Source of the DNA: HGM04593 sp964423665
GTDB lineage: Bacteria > Bacteroidota > Bacteroidia > Bacteroidales > Bacteroidaceae
Length of the DNA: 64,000 nt
Direction of reading: 5' to 3'
Assembly (NCBI GenBank): GCA_964423665.1
Contig: CAYRFX010000002.1
Span: forward strand, 1 to 64,000
Positions 17,267 through 27,075 of this stretch are shown piece by piece. Under the pieces are notes generated by a model that had not been told where the DNA came from, ran no database searches, and saw only the letters and a list, made by a program, of their open reading frames with translations. A program made the translations under genes and the position numbers. Every line of letters begins with the position of its first letter. Position 1 is the first letter of the stretch.

Positions 17267-18695
17267 GCAACAATAGCACAGCAAAGAATTCCAAACGACC
17301 AACCAACATCTGGAACGAGCAGAACCATTTTACAACCGCAGGCAGAGAGGCGAATGAATCCATTGGTCCATAATGCCCCAGCGCAGGCCCCACATTGCTG
17401 ACAGAGGTTGCCGACAGACCATAGGCATCAAGAAAGTCGAGCCCAAAAATCATATTCACAAAAATTCCCACAACAATAGTTGCCACATATATAACCGTAT
17501 ATGCCAATATTGCCGACTGCACCGATGTGGGCACAATCTTGCCACTCATACGCACGGGAATAACGGCATTTGGGTGCAATATACGCTTGAACTCATTGAA
17601 CATTACGCGCCCCAGGATTGATATGCGGGCACACTTCATGGCGCCGCTTGTAGAGCCCGAGCAGGCACCAAGAAACATAAGCGCGCTCAACATAAGCCAC
17701 AAAATGGGCAACCACAGCACATAATTGGAGGTTGCAAAACCTGTAGTTGTCTGCATTGAAACAACCTGAAACAGCGAGGTGCGGAAAGCCTCCTCCACCC
17801 CCATTGACGAAGAGAAGAAGAGACCGGCGGCTATTATTACCGTAAAAAGCAACACCGACCCGGCATATACACGAAACTCACTATCACGGAACAAATCCCC
17901 GAAACGAGCCTTGAAGAGGAAGAGATAGAGCAACGACAAGTTCACTCCGCCAAGGAACATAAAAAGAGTAACCACATAATCAATGAGCGGAGAATTAAAT
18001 GCCGCGATGCTCGCCTGCTTGGTGGAGAAGCCACCCGTGGCAATAGTGGACATTGCATGACACACAGCATCGAACTTGCCCATTCCTGCAAAATAAAACG
18101 AAACGGTTGCTATGATTGTGAGCCCCACATATATAGAAAGAATCCATCGCGCTGCAACCGATATTCGGGGGTGCAGCTTAGCACGCATAGGCCCCACAGA
18201 CTCGGCAGCAAAGAGGTTTATATCCCCTAACCCAAAGACCGGGAAAACCGCAACGGTGAAAAAGACTATACCCAAGCCACCTACCCAATGTGTCATCGCA
18301 CGCCAAAAGAGAAGGCTGTGCGGGAGAGCCTCGATATCGTTGAGAACAGTGGCTCCCGTGGTGGAGAAGCCCGACATTGTCTCAAAGAAAGCATCTGTTA
18401 CAGAGGGGAGGCAGCCGCTGAGATAATAGGGAGCCGCACCAAAGAAAGAGAATATTATCCAGCAAAGAGTAACAACGATATAGCCGTCCTTGCGCGACAC
18501 ATTGCGCTCTTTACCACGCCCTATGTAGGTGAGAAGCGATCCCGTGCCCACCATTGCGGCAATACTGTAAATATATGTCCCAAGGTCTGTCTCATGATAG
18601 AACAACGCTACCATAAGACCGGTTAAAAGGAACGCCGCTTCAATGAGCAGCAACATTCCAATAATGCGGGATATGATTTTGGGGTGAAACATCAC
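17238..18695 (-). CDS. trkH: Trk-type potassium uptake membrane subunit
   Basis: A 485-residue polytopic membrane protein of the TrkH/KtrB family, the potassium-translocating subunit. Pore-loop motifs are visible as FFETMSGFSTTGATVL, AMSTIATGGFSTKQ, VSMQTTTGFATSNY and ATSVSNVGPALG, one per repeat. It overlaps trkA by 4 bases, so the channel and its NAD-binding regulator are co-translated. Its 3' end overlaps the convergent DUF4435 gene by 29 bases. Confidence 0.94.
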   Translation of the reverse strand: MMFHPKIISRIIGMLLLIEAAFLLTGLMVALFYHETDLGTYIYSIAAMVGTGSLLTYIGRGKERNVSRKDGYIVVTLCWIIFSFFGAAPYYLSGCLPSVTDAFFETMSGFSTTGATVLNDIEALPHSLLFWRAMTHWVGGLGIVFFTVAVFPVFGLGDINLFAAESVGPMRAKLHPRISVAARWILSIYVGLTIIATVSFYFAGMGKFDAVCHAMSTIATGGFSTKQASIAAFNSPLIDYVVTLFMFLGGVNLSLLYLFLFKARFGDLFRDSEFRVYAGSVLLFTVIIAAGLFFSSSMGVEEAFRTSLFQVVSMQTTTGFATSNYVLWLPILWLMLSALMFLGACSGSTSGAMKCARISILGRVMFNEFKRILHPNAVIPVRMSGKIVPTSVQSAILAYTVIYVATIVVGIFVNMIFGLDFLDAYGLSATSVSNVGPALGHYGPMDSFASLPAVVKWFCSFQMLVGRLEFFAVLLLLMPAFWKRQ

Positions 18696-20029
18696 TCAAA
18701 AAATTTTTCCAACTTCTTTATCACATGTTCCAGGCAGAAGATAATCACATGGTCATCGGCTTGAATAACGGTATTACCTGTAACGTGCATACCCTCGCCG
18801 TTTCGTATAAGACCACCGATATTGGCGCCCGAGGGCAACTGCAAGTCCTTCACTGCCTTTTTGGTTATGGGAGCCCCCTCTTTCACAGGGAACTCCACGA
18901 CAACAGCCTGAATGAAAGTGAGACACTTGACGCTTGATACATCGGTATTCAGCATCATCTGGAAGATATTGCTTGCCGCCAGTTTCTTCTTGTTTATAAC
19001 CGAACCGATGTCCATATTTTCTGCCATGGAGATATAATCGATATTCTCAATCTCGGCAACGGTACGATACACGCCCGAACGTTTTGCCGAGAGGCAGGCA
19101 AGAATGTTTGTTTCAGAATTATCGCTCAACGCAATAAAGGCATCGGTGTGCTCAACACCCTCGCTGCGCAACAGCTCGGGGTCGCGTGCATCACCATTTA
19201 TTATCATCACCTTGTCATCGACAAGCTCAAGCAATTTGCGGCAACGCGCAAGGTCGCTCTCAATTATTTTAACCTTTATATTATCGGGGATAAGCTTTGT
19301 CGTGCGCACCGCTATGCGGCTGCCGCCCATAATTATAATGCTGCGCACTTCCGTGAACTCCGACTTTCCGCACATGTTGCGCACAAAAGGAATTTTATCC
19401 TTCACCGTCATGAAACAGACAAGGTCATCGGGCTCTATCGAATCGTTTCCGCGAGGTATAATGGTTTCATCGCCACGCTGTATTGCCACTATATGATAAG
19501 GAGTGTTGCTGGGAAAATCCTTGAAGAGTGTACCCAATATGGGAGCTCCTGTACGCACCTTCACGCCCACCATAACCAATGCCCCATCGCCAAATTCAAG
19601 GAACTGCCTCATCCAGCAATATTTTATGCTGGTGGCAATCTCTTCGGCAGCAAGCTGCTCGGGGTAAATGAGAGAGTCTATGCCCAACGAGGCAAAATAG
19701 CCTTTATGTTTGGGTTGCAGATACTCATAATTATCTATTCGTGCCACGGTTTTCCGCGCACCAAGATAATGAGCAAGTATGCAAGCAGTTACATTATCGC
19801 TCTCATTGGGGGTAACCGCAACGAAGAGGTCGGCATCATCAACGCCGGCAAGTTTAAGGTCGGAAATTTTGGTAGGCTGCCCCACTTGGGCTTTGAGGTC
19901 GAAGAGAGTTTCCATTTTACCCAACTTCTCCTCGCTTTCGTCCATAAGCACCACATTTTCGTTACCTACGGAGAGCATCTTTGCCAAATGCGTACCAACT
20001 GCACCTGCGCCGGCTATAACAATTTTCAT
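18692..20029 (-). CDS. trkA: Trk potassium uptake regulatory subunit TrkA
   Basis: A 445-residue cytoplasmic protein with two RCK modules. Each has a Rossmann nucleotide-binding part (KIVIAGAGAVGTHLAKML at the start; SIIIMGGSRIAVRTTKLI near residue 230) followed by a TrkA-C domain. It gates TrkH in response to bound nucleotide. It begins one base after the dxs stop and overlaps trkH by 4 bases, so dxs-trkA-trkH is one operon. Confidence 0.95.
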   Translation of the reverse strand: MKIVIAGAGAVGTHLAKMLSVGNENVVLMDESEEKLGKMETLFDLKAQVGQPTKISDLKLAGVDDADLFVAVTPNESDNVTACILAHYLGARKTVARIDNYEYLQPKHKGYFASLGIDSLIYPEQLAAEEIATSIKYCWMRQFLEFGDGALVMVGVKVRTGAPILGTLFKDFPSNTPYHIVAIQRGDETIIPRGNDSIEPDDLVCFMTVKDKIPFVRNMCGKSEFTEVRSIIIMGGSRIAVRTTKLIPDNIKVKIIESDLARCRKLLELVDDKVMIINGDARDPELLRSEGVEHTDAFIALSDNSETNILACLSAKRSGVYRTVAEIENIDYISMAENMDIGSVINKKKLAASNIFQMMLNTDVSSVKCLTFIQAVVVEFPVKEGAPITKKAVKDLQLPSGANIGGLIRNGEGMHVTGNTVIQADDHVIIFCLEHVIKKLEKFFE

Positions 20030-20030
20030 A

Positions 20031-21935
20031 CTATTGTTTTTTGAACTTCAAAATTGCATGCAAAACAGAATCGCTATCCATAGAGCATTTTTTATAAAGC
20101 TCTGATGTTGTTCCATGCTCAACAAACACATCGGGAATACCTATTGTTGTAATTTGTGGAGTATAACCATGCTCTGCCATATATTCTGTAACAGCACTGC
20201 CAAGACCACCTTTGACCACACCATCTTCAAGAGTAACCACATACTTGAAGTTCTCGCCTACCGTGCGCAAGATATCCTCATCAACAGGTTTGAGGAAACG
20301 CATGTCATAATGCGCCACACTCACCCCTTGCTCGCGAGCGGCAGAGATTGCACTCTCCACCAGCTTCCCGATGGGACCCAATGTGAGCAGCGCCACATCA
20401 CTACCCTCCTGCATCAGGCGTCCCTTACCAACAGGCACACTCTCCAATGGGCAACGCCAATCGGCAAGAGAACCTTTACCGCGCGGGTAACGTATCACAA
20501 ATGTACCCATGCCGGGCAGTTGTGCGGTGTACATGAGACGACGCAACTCGCACTCATCGTAGGGAGAGGCTATTGTTATATTTGGTATGGGGCGCAGATA
20601 AGCAAGGTCGAACGCTCCGTGATGCGTGGGACCATCTTCACCCACAATACCGGCTCTGTCGAGGCACAACACCATATTAACACGCTGCAAGGCTGCATCG
20701 TGTATGAGATTATCATATGCTCGCTGCATGAATGACGAGTAGATATTACAGAAGGGCATTGAACCGCCTTTTGCCAAACCTGCCGAGAAGGTAACAGCAT
20801 GCCCCTCGGCTATACCCACATCAAAGAAACGATGGGGCATCTCGTTCATCAAAAGATTCATGGAGCAACCTGTGGGCATTGCCGGTGTGATTCCCACAAC
20901 TTTGTCGTTGAGACGCGCCAGCTCCACAAGAGTTTCTCCAAAGACATCTTGGAAACGAGGAGTGGGGCTATCCTTTACAAGACGCTCGCCGGTCTCAATA
21001 TCAAACAGACCCGGCTGATGCCACACGGTAGGAGTCTTTTCGGCAGGTTCATACCCCTTGCCCTTGACTGTGTTTATATGCAGCATCTTGGGCCCCTTCA
21101 TATCTTTCACCATCTGCAGCATGCGCACAAGCTCGCGCACATCGTGCCCGTTTATGGGACCGAAATAACGAGCCGCCATCACCTCAAAGATATTGTGGCG
21201 ACGGAAAAGCATAGCCTTTATACCATTGTTGAAACGGGTTATCACCCCGGCACGGCGTTTGTTAAGCAATCCGAGGCCTGTGAGAGCACGGGCTATTTTG
21301 TAGCGCATCTTGTTGTAGAAACGCGAAGAGTGCATGGTAATGAGCAACTGGCTGAGACCACCCACACTCTTGTCTATCGACATATTGTTGTCGTTGAGAA
21401 TTACCAAGAGATTGTTCTCGCAATTTGAGAGATTGTTCAACCCTTCGAATGCGAGACCACCGCTCATGGAGCCGTCGCCTATGATTGCCACCACATGTTC
21501 ATTGGGATTATTCTGCAACGCTGCCGACACGGCAAGACCAAGCGCAGCTGATATTGAGTTGGAGGCATGCCCTGCCATAAAAGCATCATATTCACTCTCA
21601 TCGGGCGAGGGAAAAGGTTTCACACCACCCAATTTGCGGTTGGTGCAAAACACGTCGCGACGCCCTGTGAGTATCTTATGACCATATGCCTGATGCCCCA
21701 CATCCCACACAAGTTTGTCCGAAGGGGTGTCGAACACATAGTGCAAAGCCACCGTGAGTTCAACAGAACCAAGGCTCGATGCAAAGTGCCCGGGATTTGT
21801 GGAGCACGATTCTATGATAAAATCTCTCAATTCCCGGCACACCTCCGGCAGCTTATCTTCGGGCAATGCACGCAGGTCGGCAGGAGAATCAATCTTCCCC
21901 AAAAGAGGATATTTTATATCATTTTCTTTTTCCAT
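20031..21935 (-). CDS. dxs: 1-deoxy-D-xylulose-5-phosphate synthase
   Basis: A 634-residue thiamine-diphosphate enzyme making DXP from pyruvate and glyceraldehyde 3-phosphate, the entry to the MEP pathway. Key parts are SSCSTNPGHFASSLG, the ThDP motif GDGSMSGGLAFEGLNN and DRAGIVGEDGPTHHGAFD in the pyrimidine domain. I chose the ATG at 21935 (MEKENDIKYP) over the in-frame ATG at 21959. First gene of dxs-trkA-trkH; a TATCTTTGC box lies about 130 bases upstream. Confidence 0.96.
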   Translation of the reverse strand: MEKENDIKYPLLGKIDSPADLRALPEDKLPEVCRELRDFIIESCSTNPGHFASSLGSVELTVALHYVFDTPSDKLVWDVGHQAYGHKILTGRRDVFCTNRKLGGVKPFPSPDESEYDAFMAGHASNSISAALGLAVSAALQNNPNEHVVAIIGDGSMSGGLAFEGLNNLSNCENNLLVILNDNNMSIDKSVGGLSQLLITMHSSRFYNKMRYKIARALTGLGLLNKRRAGVITRFNNGIKAMLFRRHNIFEVMAARYFGPINGHDVRELVRMLQMVKDMKGPKMLHINTVKGKGYEPAEKTPTVWHQPGLFDIETGERLVKDSPTPRFQDVFGETLVELARLNDKVVGITPAMPTGCSMNLLMNEMPHRFFDVGIAEGHAVTFSAGLAKGGSMPFCNIYSSFMQRAYDNLIHDAALQRVNMVLCLDRAGIVGEDGPTHHGAFDLAYLRPIPNITIASPYDECELRRLMYTAQLPGMGTFVIRYPRGKGSLADWRCPLESVPVGKGRLMQEGSDVALLTLGPIGKLVESAISAAREQGVSVAHYDMRFLKPVDEDILRTVGENFKYVVTLEDGVVKGGLGSAVTEYMAEHGYTPQITTIGIPDVFVEHGTTSELYKKCSMDSDSVLHAILKFKKQ

Positions 21936-22067
21936 ATTCTTTTGATAGCAGTTTGCCAATGATAAAGATAAAGGTTAAAATGTAAAAAAACAATTTTTAC
22001 ACACTTTTTTACACGAAAGCGCGCCTAAAGGGCGTTCCTTTTCCTTATTCTTATAAATATTTTGTGT

Positions 22068-22076
22068 GCAAAGATA
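22068..22076 (-). promoter_or_regulatory. -7 box of the dxs operon
   Basis: The minus strand reads TATCTTTGC, a perfect TAnnTTTG. It lies back to back with the plus-strand box at 22099-22107. Confidence 0.6.
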
Positions 22077-22098
22077 AGCATTTATCGTTTAACTTCAT

Positions 22099-22107
22099 TA
22101 AATTTGC
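22099..22107 (+). promoter_or_regulatory. -7 box of the GSCFA-murF/alr operon
   Basis: TAAATTTGC, a perfect TAnnTTTG, 16 bases before the GSCFA ATG, implying a very short leader. Confidence 0.6.
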
Positions 22108-22123
22108 AATAAATTAGAAAGCC

Positions 22124-23119
22124 ATGCAACTGACCACTCCGGTAGCGCCACAGAACAGCAATTTTGAAATTACGCACAAAAGCATCATGCTGCTTTTGGG
22201 CTCATGCTTTGCGCAAAACATCGGGCACAGATTGCAGGCCGGCAAATTCGATGTGTGCATAAACCCGTTCGGGATAATTTACAACCCGCTATCAATAGCA
22301 ACAATACTGGAACGAATTATAAACGGGAAGGAGTTCACAGAAAGTTCTCCCGAGATTTTCGAGCACGGGGAAAAATGGCACAGCATACTGCATCACGGCG
22401 ATTTTTCGCGCAAGACAAAGGAAGAGTTGCTCGCCGCCATTAACACGGCTTTGGGAGATGCACACCGGCGCATTACCAACACAGACATTCTCATTATAAC
22501 ATTCGGCACGGCTTATGTTTACACCCGTAAAAGCGACGGGCTCACTACAAGCAACTGCCATAAATTACCGGCAAGCTGTTTCGAGCGCAGATTGTTGAGT
22601 ATCGGAGAAATTACAGAGGCGATGAGCAACGTGCTCACCCCTATAACGACAGCCTGCCCCGATATAAAAATAATATTTACGGTGAGCCCCATAAGACACC
22701 TGCGCGACGGGGCACACGACAACCAGATGAGCAAAGCCACGCTGCTGCTTGCAGCAGAACAGTTGCAGAAACTTTACAGGCACAACACCGTGTATTTCCC
22801 TGCATACGAAATTATGCTCGACGAGTTGCGCGACTATCGGTTTTATGCCGAGGACATGACCCATCCCTCACCTCTGGCAGTGGAATATATATGGCAGAAG
22901 TTTTCCGGCACATACATAAGCGACAGCAGCCACACCCTGTGCAAGGCAATAGAAGAGATTGACCGCGCGCTCGCACACAGACCTTTTGATGCCGGGAGCA
23001 ACGCATACAAGGAGTTTGTGCGCGCCACACTAAAAAAGATTGACGCCATAGAGGCGCAACACCCTCACCTTCATTTTGAAAAAGAGAGAGAACAATGCAA
23101 TACACTATTGAACAGATAA
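22124..23119 (+). CDS. GSCFA-domain protein (SGNH hydrolase-like)
   Basis: A 331-residue protein of the GSCFA family, named after the motif seen here in LLLGSCFAQNIG (residues about 25-36). The family is related to SGNH/GDSL hydrolases: the Ser of GSCFA would be the nucleophile, and DMTHPSPLAVEYIW near residue 250 carries the Asp-x-x-His pair. No signal peptide is present. The natural substrate is not established. The coding end overlaps murF-alr by 25 bases, so the two are co-expressed, which hints at an envelope-linked role. Confidence 0.88.
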   Translation: MQLTTPVAPQNSNFEITHKSIMLLLGSCFAQNIGHRLQAGKFDVCINPFGIIYNPLSIATILERIINGKEFTESSPEIFEHGEKWHSILHHGDFSRKTKEELLAAINTALGDAHRRITNTDILIITFGTAYVYTRKSDGLTTSNCHKLPASCFERRLLSIGEITEAMSNVLTPITTACPDIKIIFTVSPIRHLRDGAHDNQMSKATLLLAAEQLQKLYRHNTVYFPAYEIMLDELRDYRFYAEDMTHPSPLAVEYIWQKFSGTYISDSSHTLCKAIEEIDRALAHRPFDAGSNAYKEFVRATLKKIDAIEAQHPHLHFEKEREQCNTLLNR

Positions 23120-25575
23120 CAGAGATTCTGAAAGCAGAACACATAGGGACACATGCAGAATACGTTGTCTCGCGCCTGCTCACCGACAGCCGTTCACTCG
23201 GATTCCCCGAGGAGACACTCTTTTTTGCCATCAAGACCAAGCATGGCGATGGAAAGCAGTTTATCGAAGAGCTGTACAAGCGCGGTGTGAAAAATTTTGT
23301 AGTGGAAAGCAATAAAAACATTACCCTGTACCCCGATGCAAACTTTCTTGTTGTAAACAACAGCATAAACGCGCTGCAACGCCTGGCAACCCACCACCGC
23401 AAGCAGTTCAACATTCCCGTTGTGGGAATTACAGGCAGTGATGGAAAAACCATCGTTAAAGAGTGGCTCTATCACCTAACTGCCGCAAACTACATGGTAA
23501 CCCGCTCGCCACGTAGCTACAACTCGCAGATAGGCGTGCCGTTATCGGTGTGGCAACTCGGCGAGGAGAGCACATTGGGAATATTTGAAGCAGGAATATC
23601 ACAACCACGGGAGATGGACAACCTGCAACGCATAATAACCCCCACAATAGGTATTATAACAAATATCAGCGTGGCGCATCAGGAGAACTTCAGCACCATG
23701 CAGGAGAAGTGCCGCGAAAAACTCGCACTCTTCAAAGGCTGCGATATCGTTATATACAATGCCGACAATCCATTGATTTCCGGCTGCATAAACCAGGTAT
23801 TGCTGCCCTCGCGCGAAATTGCATGGTCGCAAAAGGACCCGGAAAGGGCTCTGTTTATAAAAGCCATAGAAAAGGAGGAAGAAGGGACAACCATAAGATA
23901 TCGTTATCTTGCGTTCGACAACAGCTATCGCATACCCTTCCTCGACGACGCCTCCATTGAGGACTCAATAAACTGCCTTGCCGCAGCCCTTTATCTGATG
24001 ATACCCCCTGAAACCATTGCCCTGCGCATGGCACAGTTAGAGCCTGTTGCTATGCGCCTGGAGGTGAAAGAGGGGAAAAACGGCTGCATGCTCATCAACG
24101 ACAGCTACAATGCCGACACCGCATCACTCGACATTGCACTCGACTTCATGAAACGCCGCTGCAGCACCCTGCCTCATCTGAAAAAAACACTCATACTATC
24201 GGACATTAAACAGACAGGGCTTGCCACACGCGCTCTTTACGCCACTGTTGCACAATATGTTACCCACCACAGAATTGACAAATTCATAGGTATAGGAAAA
24301 GATATTTCAAGCGAGAAAGAGCGTTTGAAAAAGATGAACTGCGAATTACACCTGTTTGACACAAGTGATGAATTCCTGCACAGCGAGCAACTGCACAACT
24401 TTACAAATGAGATAATCCTTATCAAAGGTGCCCGCGCCTTCCATTTTGAAGATATAACAGAGGCGCTTGAAAAGAAGGTGCACCAAACTATTCTCGAGGT
24501 AAACCTGAGCGCCTTGCGCGACAACCTCAACCACTACCGCAACAACCTGTCGCCCGATACAAAGACAATATGCATGGTAAAAGCATCGGCATACGGAGCC
24601 GGAGCAATGGAGGTTGCACGCACATTGCAGGATTGCCGTGTAGATTATCTCGCCGTTGCCGTTGCCGACGAGGGAGCCGAACTGCGCAAAGCCGGCATCA
24701 CCACAGGAATAATTGTGATGAACCCCGAACCCGGCACGGTGCGCACACTTTTTGACAACAAGCTGGAACCCGAGGTTTACAGTTTCGGCATGTTGCGCAT
24801 GCTGGCACAGGCAGCCTGCCGCGAAGGAATAACAGACTACCCTATACACATAAAGATAGATACCGGAATGCACCGTTTGGGTTTTCTCCCAAGCGAGATA
24901 CCGGCTCTGATAGAGGAGTTGAAAAAGCAGAATTCGCTCACGCCACGCTCGGTATTCTCTCACTTTGTGGGCAGCGACAGCGACCGCTTCGACTCTTTTT
25001 CAAGAGAACAAATAAAGCGGTTCGAGCAAGCGAGCAGCATGCTCCAAGCCGCGTTCAAGCATAAGATTCTGCGCCACATTTGCAACAGCGCAGGAGCTGA
25101 ACGTTTCACAGATGTACAATACGAGGCTGTACGCCTGGGAATAGGGCTTTATGGAGTTTCACCTATGGGGAACGATGCCACATTGCGCCCCATCTCCACA
25201 CTCAAAACCATCATATTGCAGATACACGATGTTCCAGCCGACGAAACAGTGGGATACAGCCGCAAAGGAGAGTTGCAACGCCCATCACGCATCGCGGCAT
25301 TACCCATAGGATACGCCGACGGGCTCAATCGGCACTTGGGCAATCGACACGGATATTGCCTCATAAACGGCAAAGCCGCATCTTATGTGGGCAATATATG
25401 CATGGATGTATGCATGGTAGATGTAACCGATATCGACTGCCACGAAGGTGATGTTGTGGAGATTTTCGGCACAAATCTATCGGTAGAAACTGTTGCCGGC
25501 TGGTTAGACACCATACCCTACGAGGTGCTTACCGCCGTCTCCACCCGAATCAAAAGAATATATTTCAGTGATTAA
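23095..25575 (+). CDS. Bifunctional MurF ligase / alanine racemase
   Basis: An 826-residue fusion known from Bacteroidota. Residues 1-450 are MurF, which adds D-Ala-D-Ala to UDP-MurNAc-tripeptide: VVGITGSDGKTIVKEW is the ATP-binding P-loop and LINDSYNADTASL is typical. Residues about 460-826 are alanine racemase: the PLP lysine is in MVKASAYGAG and the second-base Tyr is probably in VGYSRKGEL. The fusion couples D-Ala supply to its use in murein. The start overlaps GSCFA by 25 bases; the residues from the first ATG align with MurF N-termini, so the overlap is probably real. Confidence 0.94.
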   Translation: MQYTIEQITEILKAEHIGTHAEYVVSRLLTDSRSLGFPEETLFFAIKTKHGDGKQFIEELYKRGVKNFVVESNKNITLYPDANFLVVNNSINALQRLATHHRKQFNIPVVGITGSDGKTIVKEWLYHLTAANYMVTRSPRSYNSQIGVPLSVWQLGEESTLGIFEAGISQPREMDNLQRIITPTIGIITNISVAHQENFSTMQEKCREKLALFKGCDIVIYNADNPLISGCINQVLLPSREIAWSQKDPERALFIKAIEKEEEGTTIRYRYLAFDNSYRIPFLDDASIEDSINCLAAALYLMIPPETIALRMAQLEPVAMRLEVKEGKNGCMLINDSYNADTASLDIALDFMKRRCSTLPHLKKTLILSDIKQTGLATRALYATVAQYVTHHRIDKFIGIGKDISSEKERLKKMNCELHLFDTSDEFLHSEQLHNFTNEIILIKGARAFHFEDITEALEKKVHQTILEVNLSALRDNLNHYRNNLSPDTKTICMVKASAYGAGAMEVARTLQDCRVDYLAVAVADEGAELRKAGITTGIIVMNPEPGTVRTLFDNKLEPEVYSFGMLRMLAQAACREGITDYPIHIKIDTGMHRLGFLPSEIPALIEELKKQNSLTPRSVFSHFVGSDSDRFDSFSREQIKRFEQASSMLQAAFKHKILRHICNSAGAERFTDVQYEAVRLGIGLYGVSPMGNDATLRPISTLKTIILQIHDVPADETVGYSRKGELQRPSRIAALPIGYADGLNRHLGNRHGYCLINGKAASYVGNICMDVCMVDVTDIDCHEGDVVEIFGTNLSVETVAGWLDTIPYEVLTAVSTRIKRIYFSD

Positions 25576-25583
25576 GAGCAAGC

Positions 25584-25634
25584 AATAACAAAGACGAAGC
25601 GCATCAAGAAAAGAAGCGCTTCGTCTTTGTTATT
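25584..25634. terminator. Bidirectional terminator, murF-alr / NSS transporter
   Basis: Perfect 19-bp arms 25584-25602 and 25616-25634 with T-rich edges in both directions, between convergent genes. Confidence 0.8.
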
Positions 25635-25635
25635 A

Positions 25636-26982
25636 TCAAATAATTCCAAGATTCTTAACGAAGATATATAAAATGAGCAAGGGAGTTATAAATCGCAACA
25701 TAAACACAATCACCGGGATTAGGCGACTCTTTACAGTGCCGTAGTTGCTCATCTCGTCTCCCATAAAATTTCGTTTCATAACCCACGAAACAAATATACA
25801 GGTGAACATTGCACCAAGCGGCATAAGGATATTAGCCGTGAGGTTGTCAAACACATCGACAAACGTAAGCCCCTCTATCTTTATTCCAAGAAAATCTATA
25901 TCAAAGACACATAGCACTGTGAGCACGCTCAACGCAATAGATATTGCCGATGTGATGCGCGCACCCCACTTGCGGGTGAGCTTGAACTCCTCCACAAAAT
26001 AGGCTGTCAGAACCTCATGAAAGGAGATTGTAGAGGTGAGCGAAGCAAGCGTTACCAATATAAAAAAGACTGCCGACCACAGAGCTGCAAGCGGCATACC
26101 CTTAAATATCTCGGGCAGGGTAACAAATATAAGCGAAGGGCCCTCTGCCGGCTGCAGCCCCGCGCTGAACACTGCCGGGAATATCACAAGACCCGCAAGA
26201 ACAGAGACGAGCAATGTGAGCAGCGACACATTCATTGATGTGGATATAAGATTATTATCCTTTTTGAAGTACGAGGCATAGGTAACCATGCAGCCCATGC
26301 CCACCGACAGCGAGAAGAACGCCTGCCCTATCGCCATCATGATGGTCTCGGGTGCAAACGCCTCCTTGAAGTTGGGAGAGAGGAAAAAGCGATAACCCTC
26401 AATGGAATTGGGCATGAACGCCACCCTCACTGCCATTACTATAAGTATCACAAAGAGAGCCGGCATCATTATACGCGACGCCTTTTCAATCCCCTTTTCC
26501 ACACCGCGCGCAACAATAACGTGCGTGAGCAAAATAAACACAACGGCATAGAAGAGAGGACGCCACGAGGCTTGAAACTCGGCAAACTGTTCCGTGAACG
26601 AGGCGGGAGAGCTATACAGAATATTTGTCGCCGAACTCACAAGATACTCCAACGACCAACCGGCTATAATATAATAGTAGCCCGAGATGAGCAATGCGCC
26701 AAGCACCCCGTTATAACCCAGCCAGCTCCATCTCTTCGACAGCTGGCGATAGGCTCCCACTGCATTCTTTCTGGAATTTCTACCAACGGCAAATTCAGCA
26801 ATCATGGCAGGGATTCCCACAGCAAAGACGCTTATCAGAAACACCAGCAAGAAAGCCGCACCGCCATGCTTGCCGGCAATATATGGAAAACGCCATATAG
26901 CTCCAAGACCGATGGCACTTCCCGCGGCAACCAGTATAACACTCAATTTGCCCCCGAATGAGGCTCTTTTATCTTCACTCAT
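25636..26982 (-). CDS. Sodium-dependent transporter, SNF/NSS family
   Basis: A 448-residue transporter with about 11-12 membrane segments of the LeuT fold. The first helix has the family signature SAIGLGAIWRFPYIAGKHGGA, including the residues that bind sodium and substrate around the unwound helix break. Members import amino acids or related amines with sodium; the substrate cannot be read from sequence. A TATTTTCGC box lies at 27007-27015. The gene is monocistronic between two strong hairpins. Confidence 0.93.
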   Translation of the reverse strand: MSEDKRASFGGKLSVILVAAGSAIGLGAIWRFPYIAGKHGGAAFLLVFLISVFAVGIPAMIAEFAVGRNSRKNAVGAYRQLSKRWSWLGYNGVLGALLISGYYYIIAGWSLEYLVSSATNILYSSPASFTEQFAEFQASWRPLFYAVVFILLTHVIVARGVEKGIEKASRIMMPALFVILIVMAVRVAFMPNSIEGYRFFLSPNFKEAFAPETIMMAIGQAFFSLSVGMGCMVTYASYFKKDNNLISTSMNVSLLTLLVSVLAGLVIFPAVFSAGLQPAEGPSLIFVTLPEIFKGMPLAALWSAVFFILVTLASLTSTISFHEVLTAYFVEEFKLTRKWGARITSAISIALSVLTVLCVFDIDFLGIKIEGLTFVDVFDNLTANILMPLGAMFTCIFVSWVMKRNFMGDEMSNYGTVKSRLIPVIVFMLRFITPLLILYIFVKNLGII

Positions 26983-27006
26983 AGTTCTTTTTCATTAAAT
27001 TAGAGC

Positions 27007-27015
27007 GCGAAAATA
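27007..27015 (-). promoter_or_regulatory. Probable -7 box of the NSS transporter
   Basis: The minus strand reads TATTTTCGC, the TTCG form, 25 bases before the ATG. It lies just downstream of the ddh terminator. Confidence 0.45.
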
Positions 27016-27027
27016 ATAAAAAAGAAC

Positions 27028-27075
27028 GGTATAACAAAATTGTAGCGGGAAGCCCCGCTACAATTTTGTTATACC
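27028..27075 (-). terminator. ddh terminator spanning the stop codon
   Basis: Perfect 22-bp arms 27028-27049 and 27054-27075, 4-base loop, then TTCTTTTTTATTATTTT on the minus strand. The ddh stop codon (27071-27069) lies inside the right arm. Confidence 0.85.
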
